64,000 nt of DNA, taken from the NCBI RefSeq assembly GCF_039541235.1, contig NZ_BAABFV010000001.1, positions 434,001 to 498,000 of the forward strand, written 5' to 3'. Shown here piece by piece: positions 60,676-64,000 of the stretch. The notes below the pieces were generated by a model that was not told the origin of the DNA, searched no databases, and saw only the letters and a program-made list of their open reading frames with translations. The DNA is from Kangiella marina (GTDB taxonomy: Bacteria; Pseudomonadota; Gammaproteobacteria; Enterobacterales; Kangiellaceae). How positions within the stretch are numbered: position 1 is the stretch's first letter; every line of letters begins with the position of its first letter. The translations under genes were made by a program, and so were the position numbers.

Positions 60676-62610
60676 CTAAGACTTCTCTTCTGGTTGTTCT
60701 TTCGCTTCACTGCCTGACTGTCGGCCTTTAGCGTTATCATCCAACTCTGAGGCATCACTTTCTTCTTCTTCCAGTGATACCGGCGTATTCCACGCTCTTC
60801 GCATAGCATTCGAGTCTTTTTGATCAGCCTTTAGAACCGCCTCAAGCATTTCCGCTCGCTCAGCTGCCTTGATGACGTATTGTTTGTCGCCCCAAAGCTC
60901 CGCCAACTCTTCTAGGTGCTGTGAATCATAGTGGTAAAAAGCGGTGGCGGTTCGATGCGCTTGATATTTGCGGTAACCCAACCCCATCAGCGCCTCACGA
61001 CCTAAAATCACCGCGGACCCCAAAGTTTCACGCATCACAAAGTCAGCCCCAGCTTTAGTTTGTTCATACGCTTCCCGTCGTCCTTTGGCACGCGAATAGA
61101 TTTTAAGATGCGGGAAGTGCTTATGGCACAAGTCGATCACTTTCAAAGTCTTTTCTTGGTTGCCAACAGCGATTACCATCATTTTCGCATCGTCTGCGCC
61201 AGCGGCTCGAAGCACCTCTTCATTGGTGACATCACCATAATAGGCTTTAGTCCCAAACTTTTTGACCAAATCGATCTGCACCGCATCATATTCGAGCAAG
61301 GTGGTATCAAAGCCTTGTGAGCGCAAGATGCGCGAGACTATTTGTCCAAAACGGCCATAACCCGCCACGATCACTGGCGTCTCACCATCATCCACTTTGT
61401 CGAACTCGCGTCGCTCTTTACCAAACGATAACCGAGGGATAATTAGCTTCTCACATATAATCAGTAATACAGGTGTCAGCGCCATCGACAGTGCGACCAC
61501 AACCGTCAATAAGGAAATAATATCGTTACTTAAGACACCATTTTGAGAGGCAAAGCTGAACAGAACAAAAGCAAACTCTCCGCCCTGAGCAAGGGCAAAC
61601 GAAAATAGCATATTTTCAATCAGCGACATTTTGAACTGTTTCGCTAAGATCATTAGCACGATGATCTTTATAGCGATTAACGAGACTAGAAGTAGCAATA
61701 TTAATCCTGGTGATTGCATTAAAAGCTCAAGGTTGATGCTCGCCCCAACCGTGATAAAAAACAATCCTAGCAATAAACTTTTAAAAGTAACCAGTCCCAC
61801 TTCAAGCTCATGACGGTATTCACTCTCAGCCAAAACGACCCCAGCCAAGAAAGCACCTAACGCCGGTGATAGACCAACCTTTTGCATCGCCACGGTAATG
61901 CTAAGTACCAGCAATAAAGACGTCGCGATAAAAATTTCACGTAAACCGGTGCGTGCGATCCAGTTAAAAATTGGCCGAACTAAATAGCGTCCGATAAGGA
62001 TAATGCCGCTAATAATGGCAAAGACCAGACCTGCTTGCTGCCAGGCCTCTAAATCAGTGTGTCCTACGGATTGTGACGTTTCTACCGGCAATGTAGCCAA
62101 CAGAGGTAATAATGTCAGCATAGGAATGACGGCGATATCTTGGAATAGCAGAACCGAGAAAGCTGACTTACCTGCGTCTGTTCGAAGTAAGTCCTTCTCC
62201 GACAAGGTTTGCAATACAATAGCCGTCGACGATAGCGCTAAAATCATTCCAATCGCCAGAGCCATTTTCCAGTGCAAATCGAATGCTAGGGCTAGCAGGG
62301 TTAGTAAAACCATGGTGATCACGACCTGCAAACCACCGAGCCCTAAAATGGGCATGCGCATTTTCCACAATTTTTTCGGCTGAAGCTCTAATCCAATCAG
62401 GAAGAGCATCATGACCACACCAAACTCAGCAAAATGCATAATGTCAGTAACATCTTGGCCAACCAACCCTAAAGCAAATGGCCCAATAATAATTCCCGCA
62501 ATGAGGTAACCAAGAACCGAACCTAATCCTAACTGTTTAGCGATAGGTACGCCGACAACAGCAGCCAACAAGAAAACCAGTGCTTGATACAGGAAACCTG
62601 CTTCTTCCAT
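60676..62610 (-). CDS. kefB: Glutathione-regulated K+/H+ antiporter (KefB/KefC type)
   Basis: A 644-residue CPA2 antiporter. About 12 membrane helices (for example SVLGYLIAGIIIGPFALGLVG and GLSPALGAFLAGVVLAESEY) are followed by a cytosolic RCK/TrkA-N domain (VIVAGYGRFGQIVSRILRS) and a long acidic tail. Such systems release K+ and acidify the cytoplasm when glutathione adducts of electrophiles bind. The adjoining kefG-like gene points to KefB rather than KefC. Confidence 0.9.
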   Translation of the reverse strand: MEEAGFLYQALVFLLAAVVGVPIAKQLGLGSVLGYLIAGIIIGPFALGLVGQDVTDIMHFAEFGVVMMLFLIGLELQPKKLWKMRMPILGLGGLQVVITMVLLTLLALAFDLHWKMALAIGMILALSSTAIVLQTLSEKDLLRTDAGKSAFSVLLFQDIAVIPMLTLLPLLATLPVETSQSVGHTDLEAWQQAGLVFAIISGIILIGRYLVRPIFNWIARTGLREIFIATSLLLVLSITVAMQKVGLSPALGAFLAGVVLAESEYRHELEVGLVTFKSLLLGLFFITVGASINLELLMQSPGLILLLLVSLIAIKIIVLMILAKQFKMSLIENMLFSFALAQGGEFAFVLFSFASQNGVLSNDIISLLTVVVALSMALTPVLLIICEKLIIPRLSFGKERREFDKVDDGETPVIVAGYGRFGQIVSRILRSQGFDTTLLEYDAVQIDLVKKFGTKAYYGDVTNEEVLRAAGADDAKMMVIAVGNQEKTLKVIDLCHKHFPHLKIYSRAKGRREAYEQTKAGADFVMRETLGSAVILGREALMGLGYRKYQAHRTATAFYHYDSQHLEELAELWGDKQYVIKAAERAEMLEAVLKADQKDSNAMRRAWNTPVSLEEEESDASELDDNAKGRQSGSEAKEQPEEKS

Positions 62611-63183
62611 TTAGCTTGCCTCCTCTTCGCTCTGCTCTAAAAGCCCTAATGATGTAGCCAGCCCCTGAATATAATCTCGGTAACGCTCCGCTTCTTTTTC
62701 AATCCGGCTATGGCTTAGGGTTTCGGCTTCATACAATACAAACGGCTTAACAAACTCCATACCACAGAAATCCGCCGTTTGTTCAAAAGGTCTCAGTAGC
62801 TCGTCGGCAGAAAAATTATTAAAACCATGAGGCGTGTAGCTGTCTTCAGCGGCGCCTGCAGTGATGGCGCTTAACCAACGTCGACCGGCCAACTGATAAC
62901 CCCCTTCACCGTAAGCAAAACCTTCGGCTAGGACCAGATCTTGCCATTCTTTGAGTAGTGACGGGCTGCTGTACCAATAAAAAGGATGTTGGAAGACAAT
63001 CAACGCATGATCCAATAGCAGTTTCTGCTCACGTTGAATATCAATAAAGTAATCCGGGTATTCTTCGTAGAGGTCATTAACTTTGACGTATTTGAGATCT
63101 TTAACCGCCTCTAGCATGGCCTGATTGGCCCACGATTTCTCAAAAATGGGGTGAACTAAATTTAGCAAAACACGAGTGGTCAT
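62611..63183 (-). CDS. kefG: Kef ancillary NAD(P)H oxidoreductase (KefG/KefF type)
   Basis: A 190-residue flavodoxin-fold quinone reductase. The motifs DHALIVFQHPFYWYSSPSLLKEWQD and LAEGFAYGEGG, then RRWLSAITAGAAEDSYTPHG, are those of the KefF/KefG group. It is needed for full activity of the antiporter and may also reduce quinones. Its stop codon abuts the kefB start with no spacer, so the two form an operon. Confidence 0.9.
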   Translation of the reverse strand: MTTRVLLNLVHPIFEKSWANQAMLEAVKDLKYVKVNDLYEEYPDYFIDIQREQKLLLDHALIVFQHPFYWYSSPSLLKEWQDLVLAEGFAYGEGGYQLAGRRWLSAITAGAAEDSYTPHGFNNFSADELLRPFEQTADFCGMEFVKPFVLYEAETLSHSRIEKEAERYRDYIQGLATSLGLLEQSEEEAS

Positions 63184-63288
63184 TGATTGTCAGCGCTTCC
63201 GTTATTGTGCTTATTTACAAACCGTGGTTTGTCCGATAACTACTACTGAGTCTACACAAATTTGCACTGAAAAAGAAATGAAGGCTCA

Positions 63289-63360
63289 ATGAATCAGCAA
63301 GCCGCAACTAGGATGGTTATATCGCTTAGAAAAAAGATGTTTCACGCAAAATTTAGATAA
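63289..63360 (+). CDS. Possible 23-residue small protein before a terminator
   Basis: ATG at 63289 follows GAAGG by four bases and opens a short frame, MNQQAATRMVISLRKKMFH and then AKFR, ending at TAA 63358-63360. A perfect terminator hairpin begins 4 bp later. No longer gene explains that terminator on this strand. The peptide is basic. This may be a small protein or simply part of a small RNA. Confidence 0.3.
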   Translation: MNQQAATRMVISLRKKMFHAKFR

Positions 63361-63363
63361 AAT

Positions 63364-63385
63364 AAAAGCGGCCTAAGCCGCTTTT
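63364..63385 (+). terminator. Rho-independent terminator in the kefG-NAD kinase gap
   Basis: AAAAGCGGC and GCCGCTTTT form a perfect 9-bp stem with loop CTAA, flanked by A and T runs on both sides, so it can act in either direction. It has no annotated plus-strand gene upstream. On the minus strand it lies 350 bp past the NAD kinase family gene. Confidence 0.72.
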
Positions 63386-63687
63386 AATATAGGATGAGTC
63401 CGTCCCACAGTTTTCTGGTATCCAACCTTGGATAATAATTCCTTTTATTTTGTCCTAAATTATTATTCCTTAACCTATCGTTAGATAGTCGATTTGTAGA
63501 TAGTGTGTTCTCCCTGAACACGAGAGGTACTTTAGCAAATCATTCCAATAGAACAATCTACAAATCTAAGAAAAATGAAACCGCAGAAAAGCTGAAAAAC
63601 CATCAAATCCTTATAATTCAATCAGTTACAAAAGATGCATTTAAAAAACCGCTTAAAGCTCCGATGCTTTTCAGACTATGCTCAATA

Positions 63688-63711
63688 CTTTGTGCGAGAT
63701 CTCGCACAAAG
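63688..63711. repeat. Perfect 24-bp palindrome near the end of the NAD kinase family gene
   Basis: CTTTGTGCGAGA is followed directly by its reverse complement TCTCGCACAAAG with no spacer, 25 bp past the stop of the minus-strand gene. The remaining interval 63386-63687 holds AT-rich sequence with a small TAATAATT/AATTATTA hairpin and no supported gene. Confidence 0.6.
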
Positions 63712-63736
63712 CCAAGTGACAAAAGCTTAAAAATTA

Positions 63737-64000
63737 TTAACTTTCGATACCGACAGGGTACAAAATAAAGTCTTCATAGCCTGTGATCACTCTTATCACG
63801 CCTGACAATCGCTGATTCAACGCCTCATCGTCACTGTCAACAATCAAAGGTTTACCCTCCAGCTCTTTCAGCTTGGTCTTGGTGGCGATAACGTAAATAT
63901 CCTCTTTATCGAGCTGTGACAAGACTTTAGCGCTTAACTGCTGATTACCTCGGCCAATAATATGACCTTGCCCACCGATCACCGTAATCACCAGCTTTAC
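63737..64000 (-). CDS. ATP-NAD kinase family protein (5' end beyond window)
   Basis: Only the last 88 codons are present, and the frame is open through the right edge. The sequence VITVIGGQGHIIGRGNQQLS, then YVIATKTKLKELEGKPLIVD and LSGVIRVITGYEDFILYPVG, is the C-terminal part of the AcoX-like ATP-NAD kinase family seen in marine gammaproteobacteria. The apparent start at 63991 is an internal GTG. Members are thought to phosphorylate NAD or a related nucleotide. Confidence 0.82.
   Translation of the reverse strand, partial: VKLVITVIGGQGHIIGRGNQQLSAKVLSQLDKEDIYVIATKTKLKELEGKPLIVDSDDEALNQRLSGVIRVITGYEDFILYPVGIES

Noticed and set aside
63386-63687. Additional gene in the gap before the NAD kinase family gene
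   Set aside because: AT-rich, with only small hairpins and no frame that has an SD and plausible composition.
63505-63768. Plus-strand open frame of 87 codons
   Set aside because: Basic, low-quality translation without an SD. It contains the 24-bp palindrome and overlaps the end of the NAD kinase family gene.

Overview
The window comes from a gammaproteobacterial chromosome with moderate GC content. The full methylcitrate cycle with AcnD/PrpF, a complete ccmABCDEFGHI locus, a Fur-box TonB receptor, a GlyGly-CTERM protein, KefGB and the dispersed repeats all fit a marine gammaproteobacterium. Kangiella or a close relative is my best guess, by recollection only. Most of the window is ordinary housekeeping and metabolism. 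I see no rRNA, tRNA, intact transposase or CRISPR array.

Layout. 1-10.8 kb: a TonB-dependent receptor cut by the left edge (Fur box upstream), a lipoprotein, an RluA-type pseudouridine synthase, ExoD, an SDR, a flavin reductase with a C-terminal frameshift, PrpD, a DAO-type oxidase, a secreted repeat protein and a Vgb-like beta-propeller. 10.9-12.8 kb: an AT-rich two-gene DUF262/HEPN module that looks like an acquired defence or toxin unit. 12.8-23.1 kb: a Tat-exported M19 dipeptidase homologue lacking key metal ligands, a MarR regulator, and the propionate genes prpB-prpC-acnD-prpF followed upstream by class I fumarase. 23.2-29.5 kb: pabB, nudL, L-serine dehydratase, a YfcH-like epimerase and a secreted amidohydrolase.

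29.7-32.5 kb is the most unusual part. A three-gene minus-strand operon encodes a 71-residue borosin-type precursor, a periplasmic-TPR/GGDEF diguanylate cyclase and a split borosin alpha-N-methyltransferase. Next to it is a lipoprotein behind a broken HExxH peptidase fragment, bracketed by inverted REP-like sequences. 33.4-38 kb carries a large surface beta-propeller/Ig protein with a GlyGly-CTERM tail, a 5'-nucleotidase and MlaA. 38.1-40.2 kb is a second RiPP locus, an HvfABC/bufferin-type metal-binding system whose precursor has five EGKCGEGKCG repeats. It directly follows the cytochrome c maturation locus (40.3-47.2 kb), which has a clear sigma-70 promoter overlapped by an inverted repeat.

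47.3-64 kb: leuCDB with a divergent LysR regulator, an SRPBCC protein, DUF3185, a canonical M19 dipeptidase lipoprotein, DUF3820, SrmB-like helicase, pdxB, folE, mnmC, fetB, kefB/kefG and the end of an ATP-NAD kinase family gene.

Four intergenic copies of a structured element (14.6, 48.4, 55.6 and 55.9 kb) share one multi-stem architecture although the stem sequences differ. This is the best non-coding signal in the window.
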